Shown in pieces: positions 7,431-19,192 of a stretch of 64,000 nucleotides of DNA (position 1 is its first letter; the number at the start of each line of letters is the position of its first letter). The stretch covers positions 1 through 64,000 of the forward strand of contig NZ_JACHCN010000014.1 of the NCBI RefSeq assembly GCF_014205795.1, written 5' to 3'. This DNA comes from Rhodanobacter sp. MP7CTX1 (GTDB lineage Bacteria; Pseudomonadota; Gammaproteobacteria; Xanthomonadales; Rhodanobacteraceae). The notes below the pieces were generated by a model that was not told the origin of the DNA, did not search any database, and saw only the letters and a program-made list of their open reading frames with translations. The translations under genes and the position numbers were made by a program.

Positions 7431-9122
7431 ATGGAAGCCATGCCGAGTTACGTCCACGGCGTCAGCGTCAAGCCGTTGCTGGGCGATACCGTGGGCTCAT
7501 TGCTTGACCGCATGGCGGCCGCGTACCCGCAGCAGCCGGCACTGGTGGTGCGCAGCCAGGGCGTGCGGATGAACTATCGGGAGTTCCATGCCGAAGTGGA
7601 GCGCGCCGCCGCCGGCCTGCTCGCGCTGGGCCTGCTGCGCGGCGACCGCATCGGCATCTGGGCGCCGAACCGCGTCGAATGGGTGATCCTGCAGTTTGCT
7701 GCGCCGAAAGCGGGGTTGGTGCTGGTCAATATCAATCCAGCGTACCGCGCACACGAACTGGAGCACGCCCTCAACCATGTGGACTGTCGCGCGCTGGTGT
7801 TGCCGCGCCGCTTCAGGACCTCGCGCTATATGGATGTGCTGGGTGAGCTGGCGCCCGAACTGGCCCATGCCGCGGCCGGTGCACTTCGCGCCGCGCGGCT
7901 GCCGGGTCTGCGCGAGGTGATCCTGCTTGACGATGTGGCTGCACCGGGTACGCATACGTGGTCGCAACTGCTGGCCGCCGGCGATGGGTCGGCCATCGTG
8001 CGACTGCGCGAGGTGGAGCGTGACCTGGGGTTCGACGACGCGGTGAATATTCAGTTCACTTCCGGCACTACCGGCACCCCAAAGGGCGCCACGTTGACCC
8101 ATCACAATATCATCAACAATGCTTACTCCATCGGGGAGGCGATGCGCCTCACCGAGCAGGATCGGCTGTGTATTCCCGTGCCGTTCTACCACTGCTTCGG
8201 CATGGTGCTGGGCAATCTCGCCTGCGTTACCCACGGCGCCTGCATGGTTATCCCGGGCGAGGGCTTCGATGCGCTGGCCACCCTGGAAGCCGTGGAAGCG
8301 GAGCGCTGCACGGGCCTGCATGGCGTGCCTACGATGTTTATCGCCGAGCTCGAGCACGCACAATTTCATCGCTTCGATCTCACCAGTTTGCGCACCGGCA
8401 TCATGGCCGGCTCGCCGTGCCCGATCGAGGTGATGCGGCGGGTAGTCAGCGAGATGCATATGGATCAGGTGACCATCGCCTACGGCATGACCGAAACCAG
8501 CCCCGTGAGCTTCCAGACCGTGCCGGAAGATCCGCTGGAGCGCCGCGTCGACAGTGTCGGACGCATCCATCCGCACCTCGAGGCAAAGCTGGTCGACGAG
8601 CAGGGGCGGACGGTGTCGCGCGGTGCGGTGGGTGAGCTGTGCACCCGCGGCTATTCAGTGATGCTCGGTTACTGGGGTGACGAGGCGCGCACGCGCGAGG
8701 TCATCGACGCGGCGAGCTGGATGCACACGGGCGATCTCGCTGTGCTCGACCCGGACGGGTACTGCAGCATCGTCGGCCGTCTGAAGGACATGATTATCCG
8801 CGGCGGCGAAAACGTGTACCCGCGCGAGATCGAGGAATTTCTGTACAGCCATCCGAAAGTGCAAGACGTGCAGGTATTCGGCGTGCCCGATGCGAAGCTC
8901 GGTGAGCAGGTCTGCGCTTGGGTGCGCTTGCGCGAAGGCAGCAGTGCAAGCGAGGCGGAGATCCAGGACTACTGCCGGCATCGTCTGGCTTACTACAAGG
9001 TGCCGCACTACGTGCGCTTCGTCGACGCGTTTCCGATGACCGTGACCGGCAAGATTCAGAAGTACCTGATGCGCGATGCCATGCTCAAGGAGCTTGGTCT
9101 GCCCTTCGCGCCGTCGGGCTGA
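7431..9122 (+). CDS. AMP-binding acyl-CoA synthetase
   Basis: An adenylate-forming enzyme of the fatty acyl-CoA synthetase group, expected to activate a carboxylic acid with ATP and load it on CoA in the cytoplasm. Visible motifs are the phosphate loop [11 protein letters not shown] (near residue 209), GMTETSP, the hinge and C-domain stretch [13 protein letters not shown] with [16 protein letters not shown], and the C-terminal catalytic lysine in TGKIQKY. The reading frame is open further upstream through the riboswitch region, but those residues have no family resemblance. The start at 7431 has GGAG 11 bases upstream; 7440 is an alternative. The substrate (medium, long or branched chain) cannot be told from sequence. 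The gene stands alone between the divergent nrdA leader and the convergent PII gene. Confidence 0.85.
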   Translation: MEAMPSYVHGVSVKPLLGDTVGSLLDRMAAAYPQQPALVVRSQGVRMNYREFHAEVERAAAGLLALGLLRGDRIGIWAPNRVEWVILQFAAPKAGLVLVNINPAYRAHELEHALNHVDCRALVLPRRFRTSRYMDVLGELAPELAHAAAGALRAARLPGLREVILLDDVAAPGTHTWSQLLAAGDGSAIVRLREVERDLGFDDAVNIQFTSGTTGTPKGATLTHHNIINNAYSIGEAMRLTEQDRLCIPVPFYHCFGMVLGNLACVTHGACMVIPGEGFDALATLEAVEAERCTGLHGVPTMFIAELEHAQFHRFDLTSLRTGIMAGSPCPIEVMRRVVSEMHMDQVTIAYGMTETSPVSFQTVPEDPLERRVDSVGRIHPHLEAKLVDEQGRTVSRGAVGELCTRGYSVMLGYWGDEARTREVIDAASWMHTGDLAVLDPDGYCSIVGRLKDMIIRGGENVYPREIEEFLYSHPKVQDVQVFGVPDAKLGEQVCAWVRLREGSSASEAEIQDYCRHRLAYYKVPHYVRFVDAFPMTVTGKIQKYLMRDAMLKELGLPFAPSG

Positions 9123-9152
9123 ATGCCGCAGGTGTCTGCGTCGCCCTCGACT

Positions 9153-9647
<495 letters not shown>

Positions 9648-9682
9648 CTAAACTTCATTTCGACGAGCTTGAGGCGCTATCC

Positions 9683-9940
9683 ATGATGGATAGGCAGGAT
9701 ATCGATCAGATTGCCCTGCGACTTGTGTCGTTGGTACCGCCAGGACTGGCACAGGCGCAACAGGATTTGCGCGCCAACTTCCAGGATGTTCTGGCGCAGG
9801 GATTGCGCCGCCTCGATCTGGTCACTCGCGAAGAATTCGAAGTCCAGACTCAGGTGCTGGCGCGTACTCGCGCCAAAGTCGACGAATTGGAGCGACGCGT
9901 GGCTGAACTTGAGGCCGCCGTGGCTGCCCGCGGGAGCTAG
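9683..9940 (+). CDS. ubiK: Ubiquinone biosynthesis accessory factor UbiK
   Basis: A small BMFP-domain protein of 85 residues that is needed for efficient aerobic ubiquinone synthesis and binds UbiJ. The sequence is mostly helical: an N-terminal amphipathic part (QIALRLVSLVPPG) and a C-terminal coiled coil (RTRAKVDELERRVAELEAAV), as in the family. ATG codons at 9683 and 9686 are both possible. It is divergent from the PII gene and 147 bp upstream of comM. Its partner gene ubiJ lies at 21686-22336 in the same window. Confidence 0.88.
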   Translation: MMDRQDIDQIALRLVSLVPPGLAQAQQDLRANFQDVLAQGLRRLDLVTREEFEVQTQVLARTRAKVDELERRVAELEAAVAARGS

Positions 9941-10087
9941 TACCACCGACCTTCCGGAAGCCGCCCTCGATCCGTCACCTCACCTCGAGAACGATCGGGG
10001 GCGGTTATTTATCCAGCACTGCCGATGGAGTCGCTTGATGTCTGTACATATCAGCGACCCTTTCGTTCGTCAGCGACCTCTGGCCGC

Positions 10088-11593
10088 ATGAGTCTTGCGG
10101 TCACCCTTAGCCGCGCCCAGGAAGGGATCGCCGCTCCGCAGGTCATGGTGGAGGTCCATTTGTCCGGTGGCCTTCCGGTGACGAATATTGTCGGTCTGCC
10201 GGAGGCAGCGGTACGCGAGGCGCGTGATCGGGTGCGCGTGGCGATCCAGAACACCGCTTTCGAATACCCCAACCGTCGCGTCACGGTGAACCTGGCGCCG
10301 GCCGAGCTGCCCAAGGACGGCGGCCGCTTCGACCTGGCCATTGCGCTGGGCATCCTAGCGGCGAGCGGCCAGGTGCCACGCGAGAAACTGGACGACTGCG
10401 AATTTCTTGGTGAGCTGGCCTTGACCGGAGCGTTGCGCGGGGTGCCCGGTGTGCTGCCGGCATTGCTGCGGGCACGGGCTTGCGGTCGTCGCGTAGTGGT
10501 GCCGCGCGAAAATGCCGCCGAGGCGGCGTTGGTGTCGGACGTAGACGTGCGCGTGGCGGACACGCTGGCCGAGGTGTGCGGCTGGTTGCGTGGCGCGCAA
10601 GAGTTGTCATTGCCGGTAGGCATTCCCTGCGATGGCGGCGCGCAAGATGGCCCGGATCTGTTGGATGTGCGCGGTCAGCTGCAGGCTCGGCGCGCATTGG
10701 AGATCACCGCCGTCGGTGGCCATCATCTCTTGCTGATCGGGCCGCCAGGTACCGGCAAGACCATGCTGGCCGAACGCCTGCCCGGCATCCTGCCGCCGCT
10801 GTCCGAGTCGGAGGCGCTGGAAACCTGCGTCGTACGGTCGGTGGCCGGACAGCACGCGGACCTCACTCACTGGCGACGACGACCGTTCCGGGCACCGCAT
10901 CACACCGCCTCGGCGGTGGCGCTGGTGGGTGGCGGCTCGACTCCGCGGCCGGGCGAGATCTCACTGGCGCACAACGGCGTGCTGTTCCTGGATGAGTTGC
11001 CGGAGTTCAGTCGACACGTGCTGGAAGTGCTGCGCGAACCGATGGAATCCGGCCATATCGTGATTTCCCGGGCGGCGCGGCAGTCGACGTTTCCCGCGCA
11101 ATTCCAGATGGTGGCGGCGATGAATCCATGCCCCTGCGGCTACGCCGGCGATTTGCGCCAGCGTTGTCATTGCACGCCGGATCAGATCAAGCGCTATCGC
11201 TCGCGTATTTCCGGACCGCTGCTCGACCGCATCGATCTTTGCGTGGAAGTTCCACAGGTGCCTCTGGCCAGCCTCGGCACACCGCGCGGCGTGCATGACG
11301 AGGATTCGGCCACGGTACGCGCGCGCGTACTCAAGGCGCGGCGACAGTCGTTGATGCGTGCGGGGCGGCCGAACGCAGAAATCAGCACGCGCGAACTGGA
11401 ACGCGACTGCGCACTGGGGCCAGCCGAACGCCGCTGGTTCGAATCCGCGCTGGAGCGGCTGGGCTTGTCCGCGCGCGCCTACCACCGCGTATTGCGGGTC
11501 GCGCGCACGATCGCCGATATCGACGGCGGCGCCGCCCTGCTGGATCAATCGCATCTGGCCGAGGCGCTGCAATATCGCCGGCTGGGAAGCTGA
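10088..11593 (+). CDS. comM: YifB/ComM family Mg-chelatase-like AAA+ ATPase
   Basis: A hexameric AAA+ helicase of the ComM family, which drives branch migration during natural transformation; its role in non-competent bacteria is less clear. The N-terminal ChlI-like domain is recognised in VNLAPAELPKDGGRFDLAIA. The Walker A motif is GPPGTGKTMLAERLP, the Walker B motif is GVLFLDELPEF, and a zinc-binding-like stretch is in NPCPCGYAGD with RCHC. The start at 10088 (MSLAVTLSRAQ) matches the family; upstream codons are not conserved-looking. Length is 501 residues, as is usual. It follows ubiK, a common neighbour order in gammaproteobacteria. Confidence 0.93.
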   Translation: MSLAVTLSRAQEGIAAPQVMVEVHLSGGLPVTNIVGLPEAAVREARDRVRVAIQNTAFEYPNRRVTVNLAPAELPKDGGRFDLAIALGILAASGQVPREKLDDCEFLGELALTGALRGVPGVLPALLRARACGRRVVVPRENAAEAALVSDVDVRVADTLAEVCGWLRGAQELSLPVGIPCDGGAQDGPDLLDVRGQLQARRALEITAVGGHHLLLIGPPGTGKTMLAERLPGILPPLSESEALETCVVRSVAGQHADLTHWRRRPFRAPHHTASAVALVGGGSTPRPGEISLAHNGVLFLDELPEFSRHVLEVLREPMESGHIVISRAARQSTFPAQFQMVAAMNPCPCGYAGDLRQRCHCTPDQIKRYRSRISGPLLDRIDLCVEVPQVPLASLGTPRGVHDEDSATVRARVLKARRQSLMRAGRPNAEISTRELERDCALGPAERRWFESALERLGLSARAYHRVLRVARTIADIDGGAALLDQSHLAEALQYRRLGS

Positions 11594-11605
11594 AGGGGGC
11601 CGGCC

Positions 11606-11684
11606 CGTAGGTTGGGGTGAGCGCAGCGATGCCCAACAATCACGGCGCCTCTGTTGGGCATCGCTGCGCTCACCCCAACCTACG
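11606..11684. repeat. REP family A inverted pair
   Basis: Two near-perfect inverted units of family A (core TTGGGGTGAGCGCAGCGAT, then GCCCAACA) flank a short loop, so the whole 79 bp can fold into one long hairpin. It lies 13 bp after the comM stop and can act as a terminator for comM or as a mobile palindrome. It is nearly identical to the pair at 13560-13636. Confidence 0.92.
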
Positions 11685-11766
11685 CACCCGCACCCACGCG
11701 TTACTTGCTGGACGTGTCGATCTCCGCATGCTCCGATAGCGCTCCGACGTTGGCCCAAGGATTGCG

Positions 11767-13554
11767 ATGACTTTCGAGCTGGGCCTGATGCTCGCCGGCA
11801 TGCTGATGATCGGCTTTCTGGCGCAATGGCTGGCGTGGCGGGTGAAGCTGCCGGCGATCCTGTTCCTGTTGCTGGCCGGGATCCTGCTGGGACCGGTCAG
11901 TGGCGTGCTTGATCCCGACAAGTTGCTGGGCGGGTTGCTGTTCCCCATTGTGTCGCTGGCGGTGGCGCTGATCCTGTTCGAGGGCAGCCTGACATTGCGC
12001 TTCCACGAGCTGCCGGGCATCGGCCATGTGGTCCGCGGGTTGGTCAGCTACGGCGCCGTGACGGCGCTGCTGCTGCTTGCGCTGGCGGCGCATATCGTCG
12101 CTGGACTGAGCTGGTCGATTGCCCTGCTGTTTGGCGCGCTGGCCTGCGTGACGGGCCCAACGGTGATTGCGCCGATGTTGCGCACGTTGCGTCCGAACGC
12201 ACGCATCGCCAACACGCTGCGCTGGGAAGGCATCGTGATCGATCCGCTCGGCGCGCTATTCGCGGTGCTGATCTTCGAGGCGATCGTGTCGCGGCAGGAA
12301 GGTCACACGATCGGTATTTTCATCGCCACGATCGGTTGCGGCACGGTGATCGGGGCGCTGGCCGCGGTGCTGGCGGGTTTCCTGTTACGTCGGCAGATGA
12401 TCCCCGAATACCTGCAGAACTACGCCGTGCTGGCGGCAGTGCTGCTCGCCTTCAGCGTGTCCAACGTGATCACGCATGAGTCCGGACTGCTGGCCGTGAC
12501 CATCATGGGCATCGCGCTGGGCAACATGCGCGGCGTGCATATCGACGACATTCTCGACTTCAAGGAAAGCCTCACCACGGTGCTGGTATCGGTGCTGTTC
12601 ATCCTGCTGGCGGCGAGGTTGCACTGGCCGTTGCCTCACGGGATGCTGGCTGCAGGCATCGCGTTGTTCGTGATTGCCCAACTGGTCGTGCGACCGCTGA
12701 CCGTGCTGCTGGCGAGTCTGGGTAGTGGGCTGACTTGGCGCGAGCGCGCCTTGATTGGCTGGGTTGCGCCACGCGGCATCGTTGCCGCTTCGGTCTCGGC
12801 GCTGTTTGCTTTACGCCTCGATGCGCTCGGCGTCAGTGGTGGCGACGCCCTGGTGCCGCTGGTGTTTATTCTGATCATCGGCACTGTGGTTTTTCAGAGC
12901 GCGACCGCACGACCGCTGGCGAAGTGGTTGAAGGTGGCCGAGCCGGAGCCGCGTGGCCTGCTGATCTTTGGTTCCGATTTAGTGGCGCGCGCGATCGGTG
13001 GTGCGCTGGACGAAGCGGGTTTTCGCGTTGTGCTGGCCGATGACGATTGGGAAGGCATCCGCCAGGCCCGCATGGAAGGGCTCGGCACGTTTTTCGGCAA
13101 CCCGGCCTCGCCGCATGGCGAGCGTCATCTGGACCTCACGGGAATCGGCCGGCTGCTGGCTCTGTCTACCCATCGCGAGCGCAACTCGCTGGCCTGCGTT
13201 CACTATCGGCAGGAGTTCGGTCGCGACAAGGTCTATCGGCTACGCAATCTGACGCCGCAACAGAACACCGATCGCCTTGCCCTATCCGGAAACCTGCTTG
13301 CACCGCCGTTGTTCAACGAGGAGATGACACACGGCCGTTTTGCCGAAATGCTCGGCCAGGGTTGGCGCATCAAGTCGACCAGACTAACGGCCACCTTCGA
13401 CTGGCCGCATTTCATCGAGCAATACGGCTCCAACTCCGTGCTGCTGTTTGGGGTAGAGGAAAAGGGCGCGCTGCGGGTGGCCTCGGTCAAACGCGAACTC
13501 GAGCCGAAGCCAGGCTGGTTGGTGATCGCGCTGGTGCCGCCGGCCTCAACGTAA
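11767..13554 (+). CDS. Cation:proton antiporter (CPA family) with regulatory C-terminal domain
   Basis: An inner-membrane Na+(K+)/H+ antiporter of 595 residues. The first roughly 400 residues contain about 12 hydrophobic segments, with CPA1-like motifs such as LILFEGSLTL and RWEGIVIDPLGAL, whose aspartate is a likely ion-binding residue. The C-terminal 190 residues begin with GLLIFGSDLVARAIGGAL, which looks like a Rossmann (TrkA-N-like) nucleotide-binding fold, and probably regulate transport. Ion specificity cannot be assigned. The gene is bracketed on both sides by family A palindrome pairs, so it is probably a single transcription unit. Confidence 0.85.
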   Translation: MTFELGLMLAGMLMIGFLAQWLAWRVKLPAILFLLLAGILLGPVSGVLDPDKLLGGLLFPIVSLAVALILFEGSLTLRFHELPGIGHVVRGLVSYGAVTALLLLALAAHIVAGLSWSIALLFGALACVTGPTVIAPMLRTLRPNARIANTLRWEGIVIDPLGALFAVLIFEAIVSRQEGHTIGIFIATIGCGTVIGALAAVLAGFLLRRQMIPEYLQNYAVLAAVLLAFSVSNVITHESGLLAVTIMGIALGNMRGVHIDDILDFKESLTTVLVSVLFILLAARLHWPLPHGMLAAGIALFVIAQLVVRPLTVLLASLGSGLTWRERALIGWVAPRGIVAASVSALFALRLDALGVSGGDALVPLVFILIIGTVVFQSATARPLAKWLKVAEPEPRGLLIFGSDLVARAIGGALDEAGFRVVLADDDWEGIRQARMEGLGTFFGNPASPHGERHLDLTGIGRLLALSTHRERNSLACVHYRQEFGRDKVYRLRNLTPQQNTDRLALSGNLLAPPLFNEEMTHGRFAEMLGQGWRIKSTRLTATFDWPHFIEQYGSNSVLLFGVEEKGALRVASVKRELEPKPGWLVIALVPPAST

Positions 13555-13559
13555 ACGAT

Positions 13560-13636
13560 GTAGGTTGGGGTGAGCGCAGCGATGCCCAACATTCACGGTG
13601 CCCCTGTTGGGCATCGCTACGCTCACCCTAACCTAC
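13560..13636. repeat. REP family A inverted pair
   Basis: An inverted pair of the family A unit, starting 6 bp after the antiporter stop codon. It differs from the pair at 11606-11684 by only a few bases in the arms and loop. It is predicted to form a long stable hairpin. Confidence 0.92.
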
Positions 13637-13661
13637 GCGGCTGGTAGCGTCCGCGAATGCC

Positions 13662-13737
13662 CTTGTGGGAGCGGCTTCAGTCGCGATGCTCTTGGGCGTC
13701 GCGCAAGAACCGATCGCGACTGAAGTCGCTCCCACAG
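13662..13737. repeat. REP family B inverted pair
   Basis: A second palindrome family, unrelated to family A: left arm TTGTGGGAGCGGCTTCAGTC and right arm GCGACTGAAGTCGCTCCCAC. The arms flank about 30 bp. It lies in the convergent gap between the antiporter and isocitrate lyase genes, where it can serve both strands. Related copies are at 15115-15174, 19946-20026 and 54821-54992. Confidence 0.9.
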
Positions 13738-13763
13738 GTTGTTTCGCACACGGCGTGTGTGGC

Positions 13764-15065
<1,302 letters not shown>

Positions 15066-15114
15066 GGTGTGGCTCCGTGGAATCGAAGGCGTGCAATCGA
15101 GGGTTTTGCGAGGT

Positions 15115-15174
15115 TCTGTGGGTGTGGCTTCAGCTGCGACGCTTTTCGTGTCGCGACTGAAGTCGCTCCCACAA
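15115..15174. repeat. REP family B, degenerate pair between aceB and aceA
   Basis: The right arm GTCGCGACTGAAGTCGCTCC is intact. The left arm (CTGTGGGTGTGGCTTCAGCT) has diverged. The element ends 8 bp before the aceB stop codon and may modulate expression between aceB and aceA. Confidence 0.75.
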
Positions 15175-15181
15175 AAGGCAG

Positions 15182-16807
15182 TCAGGCGAGCTGGTCGTAG
15201 GCGGGCAGGGTGAGGAAGTCGCCCAGCTGGTCGGCATGAGTCAGTGCGGACAGCAGCGCGGCCGCCGCGTCGGCGCGGGTGGCGCCAGGCAGATCGCTGT
15301 CACGCAGCCGGTGGACGTGCGCGGCGAGCGCGTGATCGAACAGGGCGAAGTCGATCGGCGCATGGTCGGGAAATTCCAGTCCACCGTGATGCAGCCACTG
15401 CCACAGCTGCGCGCGGGCGATCTCGGCGGTCGCGGCATCTTCCATCAGATGATGGATCGGTACGCAGCCGAGGCCGTCCAGCCAGGCGGCGGTGTAGCGC
15501 AGGCAGACCTCGACGTTGTTGTCGAAGCCGGCGCGACTGATCGTGCCGGCGCATGGCGCGATCAGCTGATCGCGCGTCACCTGCACATCCTTGCGCAGCA
15601 CATCGAGCTGGTTCGGCGCTGGCATGTACTGGTCGAAGATTTCCTGCGCCACCGGCACCAGCGCGGGATGCGCGACCCAGGTGCCGTCGTGACCGGCTTG
15701 CACCTCGCGCAGCTTGTCGGCGCGAACCTTGGTCAGAGCAGCCTCGTTCGCTGCTTCATCGCCCTTGATCGGAATCTGCGCGGCCATGCCGCCCATGGCG
15801 AAGGCGCCGCGGCGATGGCAGGTCTGGATCAGCAACTCGGAATAATTCTTCAGGAACGGCACGGTCATCAGCACCTGACCGCGCTCGGGCAGCAGGCGGT
15901 CGCGATGACTGCGCAGGGTTTTCAGGTACGAGAAGATGTAGTCCCAGCGACCGCAATTGAGACCGACGATGCGACCGCGCAGCGCGTGCAGGATCTCGTG
16001 CATCTGGAACGCCGCAGGCAGCGTCTCGATCAGCACAGTGGCTTTCATGCAGTTCGATGGAAGCGCCAGCTCGGCCTCGGCTAGCGCCATCACCTCGTTC
16101 CACAGCGCCGCTTCTTCCATCGACTGCAGCTTGGGCAGATAGAAATAGGGGCCACGATCGCTGGACTGCAGGGTATGGGCGTTGTGGAAGACAAACAGAC
16201 CGAAGTCGACCAGCGCACCGGCCATCGGCTCGTCGTCAACGCTGATGTGCTTGTCGACCAGATGCCAGCCGCGTGGGCGCACCACCAGCACTGCCGGGTT
16301 GTCGTGTACACGGTACTGCTTGCCCTCGGGCGTGCTGAATTCGAGTGTGCCATTCACTGCATCGCGCAGATTGATCTGGCCGTCCATCTGGTTCGCGAAG
16401 GTGGGCGCCGAGGAGTCCTCGAAGTCGGCCATGAAGACCTTCGCGCCGGAATTGAGCGCGTTGATGATCATCTTGCGTTCGACCGGGCCGGTGATTTCAA
16501 CGCGACGATCCTGCAAGGCAGCTGGAATCGACGCCACGCGCCAGTCCGACTCGCGGATCGCGACGGTGTCGGCGCGGAAATCCGGCAGCGCGCCGGCGTC
16601 AAAGCGTGCCTGGAGTTCGCGGCGGCCCTGCAGCAATCGCTGCCGCGTGGCCTCGAAACGGCGATGCAGCCGGGTCAGAAAAGCCAACGCCGCCGGGGTC
16701 AGGACGTCCTCGTAGCCCGCGCGATCCGCGTGGATCTCAATCGCTTGGGGACCGAGCGCACCGGTATCGGGCGCGCCGTTGTCGAGAATCTCCCTGGGTA
16801 CTGCCAT
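15182..16807 (-). CDS. aceB: Malate synthase A
   Basis: Condenses glyoxylate with acetyl-CoA to malate, completing the glyoxylate shunt started by AceA. The family core is seen in [48 protein letters not shown] and [10 protein letters not shown]. The 541-residue length fits the A isoform and not the larger G isoform. The start at 16807 has GGAG 7 bases upstream; in-frame codons further upstream lie in the promoter. It is first in the aceB-aceA unit and divergent from a LysR-type regulator gene. Confidence 0.96.
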   Translation of the reverse strand: MAVPREILDNGAPDTGALGPQAIEIHADRAGYEDVLTPAALAFLTRLHRRFEATRQRLLQGRRELQARFDAGALPDFRADTVAIRESDWRVASIPAALQDRRVEITGPVERKMIINALNSGAKVFMADFEDSSAPTFANQMDGQINLRDAVNGTLEFSTPEGKQYRVHDNPAVLVVRPRGWHLVDKHISVDDEPMAGALVDFGLFVFHNAHTLQSSDRGPYFYLPKLQSMEEAALWNEVMALAEAELALPSNCMKATVLIETLPAAFQMHEILHALRGRIVGLNCGRWDYIFSYLKTLRSHRDRLLPERGQVLMTVPFLKNYSELLIQTCHRRGAFAMGGMAAQIPIKGDEAANEAALTKVRADKLREVQAGHDGTWVAHPALVPVAQEIFDQYMPAPNQLDVLRKDVQVTRDQLIAPCAGTISRAGFDNNVEVCLRYTAAWLDGLGCVPIHHLMEDAATAEIARAQLWQWLHHGGLEFPDHAPIDFALFDHALAAHVHRLRDSDLPGATRADAAAALLSALTHADQLGDFLTLPAYDQLA

Positions 16808-16887
16808 GACTTCGCTCCGTTCTCGTTGGATAGAGCTCGAAGCTAGGCCGGATACCGTTATTTGACAAAGTGAATGTTTCAATCATT

Positions 16888-16916
16888 ACTATGAGCATTA
16901 CCAATACACCAGTCAA
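16888..16916 (-). promoter_or_regulatory. aceB promoter and candidate LysR site
   Basis: On the minus strand, TTGACT (plus 16911-16916) and CATAGT (plus 16888-16893) are separated by 17 bases. The -10 lies in ATTACTATGAGCATTACCAA (starting at 16885), which has an ATT...AAT dyad outline with a T-N11-A core of the kind bound by LysR regulators. The 126-bp gap is shared with the divergent regulator gene. The promoter is reasonably supported; the regulator site is inferred. Confidence 0.45.
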
Positions 16917-16933
16917 CGTATTGAATAACCAGC

Positions 16934-17974
16934 ATGAAAAAGCCCGCTGACCCCCTGAAAGAAACGAAAACGATGCGCCGTAAGGCATCAAAAAAGCCCG
17001 CCGCCGGTGACCGGGCGCCGGACGAAGGTGGGCGTTACTACTACAAAGGTAATCGGCACAAGCAGCTGCGCGCCTTTGTAACGGTGGTGAAGTTGGGCAC
17101 GCTGACCCGCGCGGCCGAGGCACTGTTTTTGTCGCAGCCGACGATCAGCCTGCAATTGCAGGCGCTGGAACGCGAGCTCGGCGTAAGCCTGGTCGAGCGC
17201 CGCCGTCGCCGCATCAATCTCACCAATGCGGGCGAGGCGCTGTACGAGCTGGCGCGCCCATTGGTCGAGGGCTGGGAAACTCTGGATCGCGACTTCCAGG
17301 CCCGGGTGCAGGGCTTGCAGGGTGGCCGGCTGACCATCGCCGCTGGCACCTCGACGATCCAGTATTTGCTACCCGAGCTGGTGCGTCGCTACCGCGAGCG
17401 TTTTCCTGCCGTGCAGCTGCAACTGGCGAATGTCACCGGCAAGGATGGGCTGGCACTGCTGCGTGCGGATCAGGCCGACTTCGCGGTCGGCTCGATGCTG
17501 GATGTGCCGAACGACATCGCCTGGGCGCCAGTGCATCACTACGACCCGATGCTGATCATGCCGAGGGATCATCCCCTTGCCAGCAAGGAGAAGGTCACGC
17601 TGGAGGATCTGTCGCCCTACGGGCTGATCCTGCCGCCGCAGCGGCTATCCACCTACCGGTTGGTCGACCTGATGTTCCAGCAGCGTCAGGTGCCTTATCA
17701 GGTGGCGCTGGAGGTTGGCGGCTGGGACGTGATCAAGGAGTACGTGGCGATGGGGCTGGGCATCTCGATCGTCACCGGCATCTGCATCACCGAAGCCGAT
17801 CACGCGCGTCTGGCCGTGCGCAACATGAAGCAGTATTTCCCGCAGCGCAGCTACGGTGTGGTGATGCGCAAGGGCAAGTTTCTCAGCGCGGAAGCGCGCG
17901 CCTTCATCGACCTGATCCGCCCCGGCCTGCTGACCCATCGTGATTATGATGAATCGGGGCACTCGCAGCGCTGA
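16934..17974 (+). CDS. LysR-type regulator, likely of the glyoxylate shunt
   Basis: A LysR-family DNA-binding regulator with a winged helix-turn-helix near residues 42-100 (FVTVVKLGTLTRAAEALFLS, then QPTISLQLQALERELGVSL) and a periplasmic-binding-like effector domain after it. An unusual basic N-terminal extension of about 35 residues (many Lys and Arg) precedes the domain. An ATG at 16973 with AAAGAAACG upstream could be the true start and would shorten the protein by 13 residues. Divergence from aceB-aceA over a 126-bp gap is the usual arrangement for a LysR regulator and its target. The effector is unknown. Confidence 0.85.
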   Translation: MKKPADPLKETKTMRRKASKKPAAGDRAPDEGGRYYYKGNRHKQLRAFVTVVKLGTLTRAAEALFLSQPTISLQLQALERELGVSLVERRRRRINLTNAGEALYELARPLVEGWETLDRDFQARVQGLQGGRLTIAAGTSTIQYLLPELVRRYRERFPAVQLQLANVTGKDGLALLRADQADFAVGSMLDVPNDIAWAPVHHYDPMLIMPRDHPLASKEKVTLEDLSPYGLILPPQRLSTYRLVDLMFQQRQVPYQVALEVGGWDVIKEYVAMGLGISIVTGICITEADHARLAVRNMKQYFPQRSYGVVMRKGKFLSAEARAFIDLIRPGLLTHRDYDESGHSQR

Positions 17975-18068
17975 TGCGTTGCCCACCGCCAAGGGCCACC
18001 CCACCCCAGCCCTCCACCGCCAGCAGGGGAGGGAGCACATCGAGGGCCTCTCGGAGATTCAAACTAGC

Positions 18069-18665
18069 TCAGACGTCGTGATGCTTGCCCTTGAATGGCG
18101 CGTAGAACGCGCGCAGTCGGGCGATGTCCGCGTCCATGTCGTCGCTGGTTTGGAACAGCGGCCCGACGCCGATGGTTCGGTTCGCGTAGTTGAAATACGC
18201 CGGCACGATCGGCACGCCGGCGTCGCGGGCGATGTGCCAGAAGCCGCTGCGCCAGCGCGCCACATGCCGGCGCGTGCCTTCCGGCGCGATGCCCAGCCAC
18301 AGGGCGTCGCGCTGGCGGAACTGGTCGATCATCTGCTCGACGATACCCTTGGCAGCGCCGCGATCGATGGCCATGCCGCCGAGTTGGCGCAGCAGACTGC
18401 CGAGGGGTCCGACAAACAATTCCTGTTTGGCCATGAAGTGCACATCGGCGCCGATCGCCGCCTTCATCAGCAGTCCCCAGATGCCGTCCCACCATGACGA
18501 ATGCGGCGCGGCGATCAGCACTGCCTTGGGCACGTCGGGGAACTCACCTGCCAGGCACCAACCGCACAGGCGAAGTATCAGGCGGCAGGTTCGGCGCCGC
18601 AATCCATCGCGCAGCCGCGGCATGCGCGGCGGTAGCTGCGCCGGCGAAGGGATGCGTTTGCTCAT
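18069..18665 (-). CDS. 1-acylglycerol-3-phosphate acyltransferase-like protein
   Basis: A member of the PlsC-type acyltransferase superfamily. The catalytic HX4D motif is HSSWWD (near residue 55), and the substrate-binding motif EGTR is in IAPEGTRRH. At 198 residues it is shorter than canonical PlsC and lacks a clear N-terminal membrane helix pair, so it may be a secondary lysophospholipid acyltransferase. Its start overlaps the stop of arfB by 4 bases (ATGA type), indicating translational coupling. Confidence 0.8.
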   Translation of the reverse strand: MSKRIPSPAQLPPRMPRLRDGLRRRTCRLILRLCGWCLAGEFPDVPKAVLIAAPHSSWWDGIWGLLMKAAIGADVHFMAKQELFVGPLGSLLRQLGGMAIDRGAAKGIVEQMIDQFRQRDALWLGIAPEGTRRHVARWRSGFWHIARDAGVPIVPAYFNYANRTIGVGPLFQTSDDMDADIARLRAFYAPFKGKHHDV

Positions 18666-19084
18666 TCGAAGTCCGGTTTACGCGAACGGGTTTGCTTGAT
18701 CTTGCCGCGCTGCTGCTTGCCGACCAGGCGACGTTCCTTGGAGGCCCGCGTCGGGCGGGTGGCGACGCGCTTTTTCGGCGGCACCAGCACGCCGCGGATA
18801 ATCTCGACCAGTCGCTCGCGCACATCATCGCGATTGCGTGCCTGATCACGGAAGCGACGCGCTTGTATCACCAGCACGCCTTCGCTGGTCAGTCGGCGGT
18901 CGCGTCGGGCCAGCAGCCGCGTGCGAATTTCTTCGGGCAATGATGGCGAGTTGATCACGTCGAAGCGCAACTCGACCGCGCTCTCGGTTCGATTCACATG
19001 CTGCCCGCCCGGACCATCGGCGCGTAGGAAACGTTCGAAGAGTTCGGACTCAGGCAGGGTGATGGTGTCGCTGATGATCAACAT
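18662..19084 (-). CDS. arfB: Alternative ribosome-rescue peptidyl-tRNA hydrolase ArfB
   Basis: A release-factor-like peptidyl-tRNA hydrolase that frees stalled ribosomes. The catalytic GGQ motif is at residues 26-28 (GPGGQHVN), and the C-terminal tail is strongly basic (SKERRLVGKQQRGKIKQTRS), as needed to enter the empty mRNA channel. The start at 19084 (MLIISDTITLPESEL) matches the family; the open frame upstream is not conserved. Length is 140 residues. Confidence 0.93.
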   Translation of the reverse strand: MLIISDTITLPESELFERFLRADGPGGQHVNRTESAVELRFDVINSPSLPEEIRTRLLARRDRRLTSEGVLVIQARRFRDQARNRDDVRERLVEIIRGVLVPPKKRVATRPTRASKERRLVGKQQRGKIKQTRSRKPDFE

Positions 19085-19192
19085 GGCGGAAGTGTAGGGG
19101 GAGCAGGAGCGAGAGACGAGGGGCGAGTAGCGAGGGCGCAAAAATCGGACCGGTTGGCCGCACCCGCGAAAGCCTGCCATCGAGCGCCCTCG

